From NCBI GenBank assembly GCA_000320605.2, contig KB445798.1:314898-378897 (forward strand): 64,000 bases of DNA, given 5' to 3'. This DNA is from Gelatoporia subvermispora B (Eukaryota; Basidiomycota; Agaricomycetes; Polyporales; Gelatoporiaceae). Shown here piece by piece: positions 1 through 10,704 of this stretch. A model generated the notes under the pieces. It saw only the letters and a program-made list of their open reading frames with translations. It was not told the DNA's origin and searched no databases. How positions within the stretch are numbered: the stretch's first letter is position 1; each line of letters begins with the position of its first letter. The translations under genes were made by a program, and so were the position numbers.

Positions 1-640
1 AGTAAGTCTGACGATGTCGACGGAGGGAGGAGCGATTTTTTATATGTGATGATGGCCGGTAAGTGGCCCTCCATTGTCGTAGTCATCAGCTCAGTCATGC
101 CACTTCAGAAGCCGGCTGCGGAACCGCTTCCTCACGGCCACAATGGGCCTGATCCTCGTTTGTTCGGTGTCTATACGGGTGATTAGAGTGCGTATATCGC
201 TGCGAGCTCCACGAGGCGTCGAAGCAGGGTCCTGCCTCGCCGTCCGGGGTTCCCGCTCGCGTACATGGTATGCTAATCTGATTGTCCCCCATTTGAGCAC
301 TAATCGTGGTCTGCTAGAGTCCTGGGAAGACCCCTCAAATTGTGACTTCATTGTCGGGGTCTGGAACATCAATCTGGGATATCCCGCTCGCCGGCTTGGA
401 TATCGTCTTCCCATAGGCTCAACTAGATTCACGAATCAGCATCAGGAGCTCAGCCAAATCAAAGAGGATGACCTGAGTCATGAGACCGTGGAGAGAACAG
501 GACGGCGCGGCAGTCAATCCCAGCTATGCTTCTCCAGCGTTGTGCACGGACGAAAAAGGAATCTCGCTTATCAAGGGGTCAACTTCGCGCTTCCCCCGCG
601 ACGGAGAACAAGGCAAGTGTGGAATCAGCAGTAGTTTACT
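1..640 (-). promoter_or_regulatory. 5' flanking module of a Zn2Cys6-family copy lying left of the window
   Basis: A TATA-like stretch (minus strand, about 41-52) and about 600 bp above it match the flanks at 2881-3560 and 6066-6745. For example, a 19-bp stretch at about 115-133 recurs at about 6249-6267. In the 6-kb copy the same module stands directly upstream of an intact gene, so this one probably served a copy that starts at the left edge. ORF-like stretches in it are not supported as coding. Confidence 0.55.
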
Positions 641-689
641 AAATTCTGTCGATTGCTAAATAGTACTGATAAGTCATAAATTATCCAAC

Positions 690-1765
690 GAATTTGAGTG
701 CATGTCTTGAAACTTCAACGACACTGCCCTCTTCCTTCCGCCTCTGGGATGGTCTCAGAACGCCCTTACCTTTGCTGACCTCTATCATCGTACTGATCGC
801 GCTCGTGAACTCCTTCGGTTATACATCCTTTCGCTTCCGCCCCGGCGTCCTCGCCTTGATCGTGCAAAAGCAGGATTACTCACACTTATCGTCTTCTCTG
901 ATGGCATGCGCCAAGATCATTATCGGCCCCTGCGCGCAAGCGTAGGGTGCACACAGACAGTCGGACCCCAAAGGCAACGGCCCTGTCGACGAGGGTGAAA
1001 TATGAATGTACATGGCGAGGTGGCAAGAATACGCCGTGATCTGCAGGCCGATGTGTATGCGGGGATGGAAACGAGCGTGGGAGCGAGTACAACGAGACTT
1101 TCAGACTCTCCGGAGAGCGGATGCTGTCTTGTCTAACATGTCGACAGTGCTCTTGAGTGGCATGAAGCATGTATGCTCACCATCCCCCGGAAATTCCTTC
1201 GCGAAGCCGTAGTTCCTTCGCACTGAACGACCGTGGGCTTCTGCCGGTACGTTTTGACCTACGCCCGTACAGCGGCAGCCTCCATTCAAAGCTGGTCCGA
1301 CGCCTGAAAATATGCGTGAGTGCCTTCATGCGGCAGATCGATGAATGCACTTGCCTCCGCTGATGTGTTTCTCCGTCATATCTATGGCCGTGCTCAGATA
1401 CAGCACTGTCTGATCGAAGTCGGAATCAGGATGGAATTCTGGGGTGTTATCGATCATCCGCTGCCAACATGGACCCTAGATGAGCTGCGACTACAGACAT
1501 GATTACACGTGTAACTGACCTTGTGTGGCGTGGCTCGGAGAACCCCTCCTTGCTCTCCATGGAATGCATTTACGTTTGTTATCGTGTCCGTACCAGCAGA
1601 CTCGTCTGGAATGGGAATATTGCCAATTGTCGTGCAACAATGTTTGAAAGTGAAATGTTAGATAAGCGTCAGTAGTATCTAGATCGGCATATGCTGCCCA
1701 GATGTGGTATGGCTTGGTCACACAACATTGAGTCGTAATGATCAATTGCATACATGATGGTTTGA
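690..1765 (-). pseudogene. Zn2Cys6-family pseudogene, copy A2
   Basis: Exon-like blocks match the intact copy at 4787-6065 in order. One block ends at 1520 before the family donor GTCAGTTAC. One (about 1355-1475) encodes the DSDFDQTVLYLS version of the family motif. One is at about 1101-1290, and a decayed C-terminal stretch at about 690-960 still reads SKGKGVL. The first-exon donor is changed from GTAAG to GCTTA, the third block would need a GC donor, a stop falls at 1101, and the cysteine cluster survives only as a scrambled remnant near 900-1000. I infer a dead copy. A short truncated protein cannot be excluded. Confidence 0.55.
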
Positions 1766-2575
1766 GGAGGATCGGCATCGTTGCAGTGTCCGTCGTCAGA
1801 TGTCGGGATTTGGCATGTGTTGCTGACGAGGATCCATTTGATGAGGGGATGGAGGTGGACGGCCCCGAGGATGAGGACCACGAGAGTTCCGAGAGAAATT
1901 GTGTCGGCGGATATAAAGAACTGACATATGCGACAGACGGTGTCTAAGCGACCGACGCCGCCGTCGGTACATTTACACTTATGTTCGTAGAGTCTCCATC
2001 CACAGCTGATTCGACACGTGCGATCATACGTGAGTGCTTTCATGCGGCAGATCGATGAATGTACCTACCTGCGCTAATACATTTTTCTGTCGCCTCTGGA
2101 CGCATGCTCAGATAGAGCACTGCCCGATCAAAGTCAAAATCGGGACGCAATTCTGGCAGCAGCTCATCCGGGATGCGCAGACAGAATGGCAATCCTGTGG
2201 CGTCGTTGATTGTCTCCTGCTAATATAAACCATAAATGAGCTGTGACTACAGACATGACTATATATGTAACTGACCTGATGTGGTGTGGCTTGGAGGATC
2301 CCTTCTTGCACTCCATGGAGTGCATTTACATATGTTGTTCCGTCTGTACTGACGATTCATCTGGAATGTGAATATTCGTTGACTGTTGTGCAACGATGTA
2401 TGAAAGTGAGATGTTAGATCATGAGGAGCGAATAACTTACGTCAGTACTATGTGGATCATCACCGGGGCATACGCTCCCAGACGTAAGATGGCCGGATCG
2501 CACAGCACCACGTCCTGGTGATTGGTCGTGTCCATGACGGGATCCAGGACGGTTTCGACTACGCTGAAGAGCTGT
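1766..2575 (-). pseudogene. Zn2Cys6-family pseudogene, copy A
   Basis: The first exon (start about 2535, MDTTNHQD) ends at a good GTAAG donor, and the conserved third exon keeps LPELRPDFDFDRAVLYLS. The second exon has lost one base near 2355 compared with the 7-kb copy (GATGAATC-GTC), which shifts the frame. The serine-rich exon then runs into copy A2 near 1766, and no zinc cluster follows. The two copies therefore sit in tandem with the downstream half of this one missing. Confidence 0.6.
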
Positions 2576-2880
2576 TAGCACGGTTTGTGACAGAGTAAGT
2601 CTGACGATGTCGACGGAGGGAGGAGTGTGTGTGCACGCGTAACTGTGTATGCAGCAACGGGTCAATTAAAAGAGGATTCTGTAAATGTTGTATGAAGGCG
2701 ATGTGGTAGAGACGCGGAGGGAATGGCGTCCTACATTAGTATTGTGGGGACTCTTGGCTGATATGCACTGTTCAAACCAAGGACAGGTCGGTTGCACAAC
2801 ATTGGATCCTGTTATATGACTGGATTATGATCGTTAGTGGACAGACAATAGTCGATTGTGCTGAAGGGGCTGCAAGCGCG
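2576..2880 (-). repeat. Extra partial 5' exon/flank fragment of the same family
   Basis: Positions about 2591-2624 repeat the first 34 bases of the window almost exactly. The segment 2740-2860 resembles the first exon of copy A but carries stops. It looks like debris of another tandem duplication between copy A and the module at 2881. Confidence 0.45.
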
Positions 2881-3560
2881 GTTTGTTACCGAGAAATTCT
2901 GACACTCTGGATGGTTGGAGAAGCAGTGTCTTATATGTGACGATGACTGGTAATTGGCTTTCTATAGTCATAATCACCAGCCAAGTTATATCACCTTGAA
3001 GCAAGCTATGCTACAGCTATCTCGTGGCAACAATGGCTCTTATTTCCGGTTGTCTTGCGTATATGCAGATAATCGAGTGCATGTATTGTTGCTAGTGCCG
3101 CGAGGCAGGATCTGGCTCGTTCGTCTGACGTTTCCGCTGGTGTGCGTGGTATGACAATTTGATTGTTCCGCATTATGGTGATTTGCAATAATCCCGTGGG
3201 ATCCCTTCAGTCTCGACTCCATTGTCTGGGCCAGGGAGACAAATTGAAGTTGAATAACTTGCTTTTTGTGCGTCGGCTCAAAAATAGTCCCCCGATAAGC
3301 TCGGTGATACCTGAGTATGCTCACAAGGTAGACAAATTGAGTCATCAGTTGCTGAGAAGGGGCTGGTTTCTCTGGCATAATGCACTGACGAAAAAGCATC
3401 GCGCTCCCTCAGCAGTGGAGAACAAAGCAAGTAAATTAGATAGGATCAGATCTACATTGTTGCTCGCTGGCTCCCATACAGGAGCCTTGCAAGTCATATC
3501 TTATCAAGGCCGGAGAACAATGTTTATACTCCTGAAGAGAAGCGGAGATACTTTGTAGTG
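2881..3560 (-). promoter_or_regulatory. Second copy of the family 5' module
   Basis: It has a TATA-like CATATAAG on the minus strand near 2930, followed upstream by the same series of conserved blocks as at 1-640 and 6066-6745, but more diverged. It presumably once drove copy A or the fragment at 2576-2880. Confidence 0.5.
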
Positions 3561-3917
3561 CTTAAAGTTGGAACCATAAGTTGTGTTTCGATCGATCCTG
3601 TAGAGATTCACGCAAGTCGAAGACAAATCAAATGTTCTACACATTGTGCGGCCGAGTTCATAACACAAAGTTACTAATCCTGGTTGTGACCGACCGCCAT
3701 CGAGCTTCAGCCTCGACGATAGAGTTGAGTCGATAACCTCACCTCAGTTTCAATTTTGTTTAGTCCTCCAAGTAACATGGGGCGAGAATCGTCGCAAGAA
3801 TAATAAGTTGAGACAGAACGTTTATGGATGCGGGAGGACAGCGCTGGTGCTCCTCTGAGAAGACGCGGGACAGTGCGGCCCGCGGGAGCGGGAAACTTGC
3901 GGGCCGGGGAAGGATCG
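3561..3917. other. Intergenic, no gene seen
   Basis: There is no convincing reading frame. The last 60 bases before the MITE are GC-rich and contain a short palindrome (GGCCCGC with GCGGGCC). Confidence 0.5.
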
Positions 3918-4390
3918 GTTGCGCCTAGGGTACGGTAAAGTTGGCGACGCTAGTTAACACGGGTTAATTAGCCACGGTAAATTAGCGTTAATTAGCGTCA
4001 ATTTCGACAGACCTCCGGATGACCATGTAAAGTTGGGTTAATTTGGCTCAGTGAACACCATAGGTACCGGGCACGAGCATCTGTTGCTTGGTTGTCTACA
4101 CGCTGTGATCTGCTCTGACCAACTAAATGTGAGCAACTCTTGCTTACCCGCATGTATATGCTGCGGGAAGGTCCTGAAAACTTATGAAGTTCGTCAAGTG
4201 GTGCATAGATCAAGGTCAATTATGGTAAATTACGGGTCAATTAGGCATGGTCTCGCGTAAATTAGCGTCAAGTAGCTCTCGGTTAATTAGCGCTAATTTA
4301 CACAGGGTAAATTTGGCCTCTCAGACCTCTCATGTAAATTAGCCCGGTAAATTTGGGACGATCCCAAATTTACCGTACCCTAGTTGCGCC
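3918..4390. mobile_element. Non-autonomous hAT-type MITE with 8-bp target-site duplication
   Basis: The element body is 3926-4382 (457 bp). Its left end starts TAGGGTACGGTAAA and its right end is the reverse complement of that, 14 of 14 bases identical with near-identity beyond. The 8-bp direct repeat gttgcgcc flanks it exactly at 3918-3925 and 4383-4390. Internally it carries many copies of TTAATTAGC / TAAATTAGC in both orientations near both ends, like subterminal transposase sites. An 8-bp duplication plus a TAGGG-type terminus is typical of hAT elements. There is no transposase frame, so it would need an autonomous partner elsewhere. Confidence 0.88.
4345..4375. repeat. Perfect 14-bp hairpin at the right end of the MITE
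   Basis: CGGTAAATTTGGGA (4345-4358) and its exact reverse complement (4362-4375) are separated by 3 bases. The right terminal inverted repeat is thus itself half of a tight hairpin. Confidence 0.85.
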
Positions 4391-4786
4391 GGGCTTGCCC
4401 TCGACGCTCGTGCACGACTAGCCTGACACGTATGGCGATCCTCAACCTCTCTCAGGCTCTCTCTATGTGCATATTTCCACACAGCTTCCCTATACATAGC
4501 ATCTCTTTCTGTTTCTCTGGGAATGAGCGCAGGAGAACCAATATAAAACACCGAGTCACCGGGTCAACCTCGAGTCGGGATGCACCTGCTGCCCAGTACG
4601 TTGCTCGCTCACACAGATACGGGCAAATCAGGCAACTCTACACGATAGATTGAACATATTTTACACGAAATAATGCGGACAACAGGAAGGATCAATGAGG
4701 CCGAAGATTACGCAGCATGAGTACGGATACGAAGGATCGGACGGTTGCAGAGTCCAGCGGCGGCATATACAAGGTACGATGTGACC
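4391..4786. other. Intergenic, no gene seen
   Basis: This stretch lies between the MITE and the 3' end of the Zn2Cys6 gene. No supported coding region or RNA gene was found. Confidence 0.5.
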
Positions 4787-6065
4787 TTACACTCTTCCCT
4801 TACCCTTTCCGTTCCTGCGCATAGCCCTCCTCTTCGCTTTGACGACGTCGCCTTCTTTCTTCTGCCTCTGGGATGTACACAGGACGCCCTTACCTTTGCT
4901 GTCCTCTTTTATTGCATCGGTTCCACTCGTTGACTCATCTGCAGACACCTTCTTTGGCTTCCGTCCCCAAGTCTTCGCCTTGATTGTATGCAAGCACGGT
5001 TGCCCCCGCATAACGCAGTTTCTATGACAACACATACAAGATTAGCATCAGCCTTAGCAAGCAGGCAAAGTACAATCGAATACGTACCCGCATGGTCCAC
5101 CGGCAGAGTCTCTGCACTTCAGCTTACGTATCTTGCAGAAGTTGCAGGCTGTGCCGAATGGTCGTCGAGGCCCTGACTGGTTTGCGTCAATCAGCACATC
5201 TTCCGAATCCATGCTGGCATCCTCAGGCTCCTCGCTATCTGCATCCGACATCTCATCATCGGTGTCATCGTCCGATACCAATTCGTCCGTCCGTATAGCA
5301 GACGAGTATCCCGAAGTTGAAGGGGCGGAGCTGAACGGCCCTAAGGCTGAGGACCAGGACGAACTCGAGGGCGAAGTCGGTGGTAACGATGGAGGATAAT
5401 GGTGCGTAATGTGTTGCGGGGATGGCAGTGGGCTGTATTCCACGGATCCCCGGAGGACGTTGACTTCTCGTGGTCCGTCCGGGATCATTCTGGTACGATG
5501 CACGCTCAGAACTGGCCCGGCATCTGTATCAATATGTCAGGATTGTATCCGGCAGGTCAGGTCTCGCAAATACCTCTGCCGGTGTGTCCTGCAGTCATGC
5601 CGTAACGCACACTGAGGTCGAACACGGCGCGATCAAAGTCAAAATCAGGGTCTAAGTCTGGCAGCACATCGCTGGGGATGTACTGCCAGAATGGGAATTC
5701 CATCGTGTCGTCCGTGATTGTCTGCTGATCCCAGCCCCCGATGAGCTGTGACTGCGTGCAGGATTACACTCGTAACTGACCTGATGCGGCGTGGCGTCGA
5801 GACCTCCTCCTTGCCCGATGCTGGATGCATTTACTTGTGTAATCGTGCCTGTACTAGCAGGCTCATCTGAGAGAGGGCAGTAGTTGGGCTATCGCGGAAC
5901 AATGTGTCAGTATAGGCCCCGAAAGGGAGAGAAGCAGAATCTTACACTGTTGTCGTAAGGATCCTCTGGCAGGCGAATACTGACTGCCCTCGCAAAACCC
6001 GGCCGCAGAAACTGGATTAATCGTGAAACAAATTGTGCGTTTCCGATGATGCTGGTCATTATCAT
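4787..6065 (-). CDS. Small Zn2Cys6 DNA-binding protein, family copy B (intact, 348 aa)
   Basis: Five exons (6065-5946, 5888-5781, 5721-5574, 5523-5088, 5021-4787) join in frame to 1047 nt. The conserved family motif PDFDFDRAVFDLS lies near residue 100. A serine/proline stretch and a strongly acidic stretch (SDDDTDDEMSDADSEEPED) come next. The cluster CNFCKIRKLKC is followed by GGPCGNC and GQPC, giving all six cysteines of a binuclear zinc cluster. A basic tail with WGRKPKK and KGKGK follows, AT-hook-like. The cluster sits in the C-terminal half and no fungal middle homology region is visible, unlike classical Gal4-type regulators. A nuclear DNA-binding role is inferred and targets are unknown. 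The start was chosen as the first in-frame ATG about 110 bp below a TATA box. Confidence 0.8.
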
Positions 6066-6745
6066 GTGGGTAGGTTCGAATACTTGAATAGATTCGAGGA
6101 TGGTGTAAAATGTGCTGAAATGGGGCGGTAGACCAAGTTTGACGCTGCAGGAGATGGGGGGATGATGGGTGCTTTATATGTGCTGGTGGCCGGTAAGTGG
6201 CTTTCTATCGTTGGAGCCATCATCCAAGTCACGGCGCCTCAAAAGTCAGCTGCGGAACCGCTTCCTCGTGGTAAAAATGGCTCTGATCCTCGTTTGTTCG
6301 GAGTCTATACCGATAATGAGAGTGCGCAATCGGCAGTGCTCGCCACGAAGCAGGGTCCTGTTCCGTTCGAGGCTCACTCTCCAGAGATTCGTTTGTTCCC
6401 TTTCGGGCATCAATAGTGGCCTGGCAGGGTCCGGACAAGCTCCCTCGTATTATGACTCCATTGTCGGAGTTTTGGACACAAACCTACGAGATGCATTGTT
6501 CTGGCGTCGTCTTCTGATAGACCCACGTAGCACGCTCACGGATTGAACCCAGGAAGCTCACTTAGCTCAGAATACTCAAGATATGATGAAGTGAGTCACC
6601 AGGCCATGGAATTGGGACGGCACCGTAGCGAGTCCCAACCGTGCTTCTCCGACGTTGTACACCGATGGAAAAGGAAACTCGCTTATGAAGGAGGGAGCTT
6701 CGCACTCCTCGAGCAACGGAGAACAATGTAAGAATGTATTGGTCT
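6066..6745 (-). promoter_or_regulatory. Promoter and conserved 5' module of copy B
   Basis: A TATA box (minus strand CATATAAAGC, 6171-6180) lies about 108 bp above the chosen ATG. The next ~560 bp upstream share ordered blocks with 1-640 and 2881-3560. Retention of the module across copies suggests it was duplicated with the gene and may hold regulatory sites. Confidence 0.6.
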
Positions 6746-6749
6746 TGCA

Positions 6750-7935
6750 GAAACGAGTCTTCGGCTCATGTCCGCCGCATGTAGCAAAGGAGTCATGACA
6801 ATTGTTGCTGGGTGCATGTCTTGAAACTCCGATGCTCCTCCATCGCTCTGCAGCCGTCTCCTCGCCATCTCAATTACGCCCATATTTGCATGAATTGCAT
6901 GCCACCGTGGGAAATTGCCCGCATACCGCATGCGAAACCTCAAGTATGGATGCTGCTGCTCTGATAATTGCGACTGCGTAAATAGTTGTAGTGCGGGATC
7001 CCCTTCGTTTCTAATCACTGAAGATGTCGCATGTCCGTCTCGTCACAGCGCTTGCAAAACTTTCGGGTAAACGACCAGTGTCGTGCTATCATTAGTATGA
7101 GCCAGTCTGGTCTGGACCGCCCGCCTTCTGTCGGTACGTTTCAGCCTACGCTCGTACAGCCTCCCCTCAAAGCCGATCCCCCGCCTGCAATTCTGCGTGA
7201 GTGCGTTGGTTCAGCAGATCGATGAGTGCACTTCTATTTCTTTGTCATGTCTATAGCCATGCTCAGATCGAGCACTGCCTGCTCGAAGTCGAAGTCAGGG
7301 CGCAATTTGGTAGCATCTTGTCGGGGATGCGCAGCCAAAATGGCGACCCTGAGGTGTCGTCGATCGTCTGTTACTAATATGAGCCCCGAAAGAGCCGCGA
7401 CTACAGACACGGCTACATATGTAACTGACCTGACGTGGTGTGGCTTGGAGGACCCCTTCTTGCACTCCATGTAGTGCATCTGTATATTTTGCCGTATCTG
7501 CACTGACGGATTCATCTGGAATGCCGATAGGTTCCACGCTTTGAAGCAGCTGGCTGAGATCCTGCTCAAAGGGGTATGGCAGCCGGTATGGCATGTTCAC
7601 GGGCTCATTGGAGCCCACGGAGCGTGGTGCTTGATTCCAAACCCCATCAGCCGTAGCTACAAACTGGATAGCATCGACATCTGACCTAGAATGGTACAGA
7701 GGGTACTGTCCCTCGCATGCCATGTGGTGCATCTATTGATACTATCTGGTTTGTACCGGAGTACGCTCCAGGTTCAGGAGGAATATGCTTCTAAAGGGAA
7801 TCATGCATGTGTTGGTCCCGTGCTGACGCAGAGTGGGCCTGTTACTTGCAAGTTTTTAACTGCGCCGATGGTGGCGGCCTTGCTTTCTAATTCTTACGGT
7901 ACGAGAACTAATATGAAATGTTGTGGCTAACTCAC
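6750..7935 (-). pseudogene. Zn2Cys6-family pseudogene, copy C
   Basis: The exon ending at 7686 reads PSVPF and then TAG where sister copies have CAG (PFQ) just before the GTCAG donor, a nonsense change in the last codon. The following exon (about 7480-7665) is open and rich in family motifs. The exon holding LRIPDKMLP has lost one base near 7308, so PDFDFEQAVLDLS is out of frame. Downstream only traces of later exons remain and no cysteine cluster is left. Two independent disabling lesions support a pseudogene. Confidence 0.65.
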
Positions 7936-8589
7936 ACCCTGTGGCTGCAATGCCATCCATTCTTCTATATCTTTACTGGAGGGTTCCAGGGATAGCTAGG
8001 AGTCTACAGGCATGTTCTCGCAAGTTCTTTCTATTCTGTGCTTATCACGTAGGTTCTAGGTTGTTCTCACGAGTCCAGATCTCGTACATTTCATCAATCA
8101 TAAGAGAGTCGCATTGTGCCTAGGATCACGTAAAATCCACTGTGCCCTTGAAGTACAATATCAAAGGCGCAAAACGAGCACAATCAGATTTCTGATACAC
8201 GCGCAGGAGAATTTTGGTTGGTATGTTGTGAGGTTCTTCCAACAGCGTCCCCATGTGTTTCCTACTTTAAGGGCATGTGGAATGACGCTGAGGGCAACAT
8301 AGGAGGTGCGGGTCCCGTCCGAAGAGAACGATGCAAAGTATACTAGAATGCATGAGGATCTGTACATTCAGCCTTATAGTAATAGATGTGCCGCATATGC
8401 TATCATGCTTCTGAGTCGATGCTGCACCGAAGCTTCATCGACGTGCCGAGCAGAGTCGCAGACTGTGGGACTGGGACGATTATTTTCTCCAAGGTCAAGA
8501 ATACGGGGGAAAGCAGGAGATCTGAACTTCTTTTTGTCCTATTCTATCGCACAACCGCGTGAGGTACTGCGTCATATATGATCGTAATC
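7936..8589. other. Intergenic, no gene seen
   Basis: Only short frames without recognisable features. It may contain decayed upstream flank of copy C. Confidence 0.4.
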
Positions 8590-8870
8590 AGGTTGCTCCG
8601 CAGCCTGAGGCTGCCGTGATCATGGATAGTATATGCACTAGGTACGTGCCGACTAGTCATCGCAGAACTAACTCGGTCTACACAGGCGCTATCACATCCA
8701 AACTGTAAGAGGACTTGAGGATCATGGTACCACTCGCCGTCCGCCCATCGAGATGCCATGACAGAGCATGACCATATTAGGGACGACTGTGTCATGTTAA
8801 CGGGCCGCGTGCGGGCCGCCGCGGCTCGTCTCAGGGGCACGTCAGCAATAAATTGGTGATCTCACCTCTC
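8590..8870 (-). repeat. Dispersed duplicated block, also at 21.42-21.56 kb and inverted at 61.65-61.80 kb
   Basis: The stretch with GGTACGTGC, CACAGGCGCTA and GCCGTCCGCC recurs at 21420-21560 in the same orientation. The stretch around GGGCCGCGTGC and CATCGAGATGCCATGAC recurs inverted at about 61705-61775. It marks the outer end of the inverted duplication that also contains the RAD17 pseudogene. Confidence 0.6.
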
Positions 8871-9286
8871 CATCGATCTTGGCCGCTGAACGTGAACTGA
8901 CACATACTCTAGTTATCCAAGTGCTTACATATTCGTTAATGCTCAAGGGCCACATCAAGCTCACCACTGAATGCAAATCGATCATTTCGAGCCAGCACTG
9001 GTCAGCTTTGAGTAGACGATCACTGCTGGATGATCAACAAAGCACTGGTGGCAAGCCGGTGAGCATATACGTTATTCTGCTTGATGAAACATCATGACCA
9101 TCTCCAGAAAGGATGGTGATGACATAACTACCAGAATCATACAATTCACAGAACAGCAACAGGGACGAAACCCGAGATGAAGCTCAGTGCCGTGCCAAAT
9201 GTACAGGGACTACACTATGAGGTGCTTGGGTCGATGGACGACATGCTCACTGTGTTGATCTGTTCCATTCGTCTGTCACGTCTACC
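8871..9286. other. 3' intergenic region of copy D
   Basis: No supported gene or motif. It lies just beyond the stop codon of the Zn2Cys6 gene at 9287-10600. Confidence 0.4.
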
Positions 9287-10600
9287 TTAGATCGCAGTAT
9301 CCGTCTTCTCTACTCGCTCATCTGATATTGTAATGCCCTTAGCCTTTCGACCAACCCTCTTCCCGTCCTTCGCCACCCTGGATGTTTTGCCTTCGCCATC
9401 CTTCACACCTCTAGGCCTTCCGCGCTTGCCGATCTCTCGATTTGTGGTACACACATGGTCAGGATGTCGCCGCGCATGTCGAGTGCAGGCACTACGAAGA
9501 TTTATATCATGTGAGTATGCTCGGAACCAACTAAGGGCACATGACTACTCACGCACAGGGTCCTCCTACAGTCTCGATGCAGCTTATTTTACGCCGCGAG
9601 CAGCGGTCGCAAGCCTCTCCAAATGGACGCCGATTGAGTGGATGCTTTCTTATCTTTGCCTCAAAGCTTCCTATTGGCGTAGGTTGCACATCTGTCTTGT
9701 CTTCGACTCTGTGAGACTCAATCGTCCCAGCTGACAACGATCTAGACACATCCAGCGTAATGGGAGGTGACGATAATCTCGAAGAAGATACAGACGCAGG
9801 CGGTGACAGTGACATTCGTGCATCTGCATTCTCCTGGCCTATAGCACTGTGTCAACTACAGCTACATGTTGTTCAACCCATCTACTAACCTTTGGTATGC
9901 TCGCCACTGTGATCAAACTCAAGATTGACAGCAGTGTCGGGTGAAGGAAAGGACGCTTGGGCGCCATCTTCCATCAGCATTTCGAACTCCTTGCCGGGGT
10001 GCGGTACTTGGTGTTGAAGGTAAGCATCCTCTAATCCGATATTCATAAACGCCACTCACTCTGGTCAGGCTGACTGTGGAGGAACGAGTTTCCGTTCGAG
10101 TGCATCTCATCGGCGGCTCTGAGTAGTTGGATTATATTCCAATCGATGTGGCCTCGCGTTTGATATTGCGTGCTTGCCGCTTCGATGGAGGTAGTCAACG
10201 TGTTCTTTGCATTGCTATCAGGCGCAGTTACAAGCTGGATGATATTGGAAACTGACCTGAAACGGCGCGTATTGGAAAGTTCTTTGCGCGCTGTGCGGTG
10301 CATTTCCGATTGTTATCTGGTTTGTACCAGCGTTGTTGTATTGTTCGACAGGAGTTCCGAGCTGAACGAAGCCACGTGTGTAAATGACCCGTTGCCTCAA
10401 ACATGCCTGTCTCTCACATGGAATCTCTCCGCGCCCGCCGGCACATGGCCGTTTACAAGGTGTGAATACTGCGGAACATTCACTTGGACATCATGCCCAG
10501 TCAGATGTGATAAGGTGCTGTATGGGACAGCAGGCCTTAGCCCAGTTGCTGGAGTCTGGCCCAGAGGTACCGGTACTGGAGGCTGGCTGTAGTATTGCAT
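9287..10600 (-). CDS. Small Zn2Cys6 DNA-binding protein, family copy D (intact, 356 aa)
   Basis: Six exons (10600-10418, 10361-10257, 10234-10060, 10006-9890, 9838-9553, 9491-9287) total 1071 nt with all phases consistent. The N-terminus is proline/glutamine rich. The middle carries HIDWNIIQLLRAADEMHSNG, the form of the family motif shared with copies F and G. The cluster is CDRCSRRKISC with GGPCAAC and HPDHVC, six cysteines, immediately followed by GKRGRPRG, an AT-hook-like block, and a lysine-rich tail. It is the inverted-duplicate partner of the gene at 59771-61071: the fifth exon is 286 nt in both. The product is presumably nuclear and the target genes are unknown. Confidence 0.8.
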
Positions 10601-10692
10601 AGAGTGGTATGAATGGATTGAGATGTTAGGAGCGGCACGCAAGTATCCAGACGAGGTGAGTTTGGGCGGTGATCTTCGTAATCACAATGGGG

Positions 10693-10702
10693 GGTATTTA
10701 TG
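10693..10702 (-). promoter_or_regulatory. TATA-like box of copy D
   Basis: Minus-strand ATAAATA lies about 95 bp above the ATG at 10600. The sister gene F has TTAAATA at the same relative place. Confidence 0.5.
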
Positions 10703-10704
10703 TC

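Noticed and set aside
95..634. Open frames in the first 640 bases and their counterparts at 3006-3188 and 6229-6438
   Set aside because: They lie upstream of TATA boxes in the shared 5' module and do not keep a common frame between copies.
3918..4390. Possibility that the MITE encodes a transposase fragment
   Set aside because: No frame longer than about 70 codons and none with hAT dimerisation or BED-type motifs.
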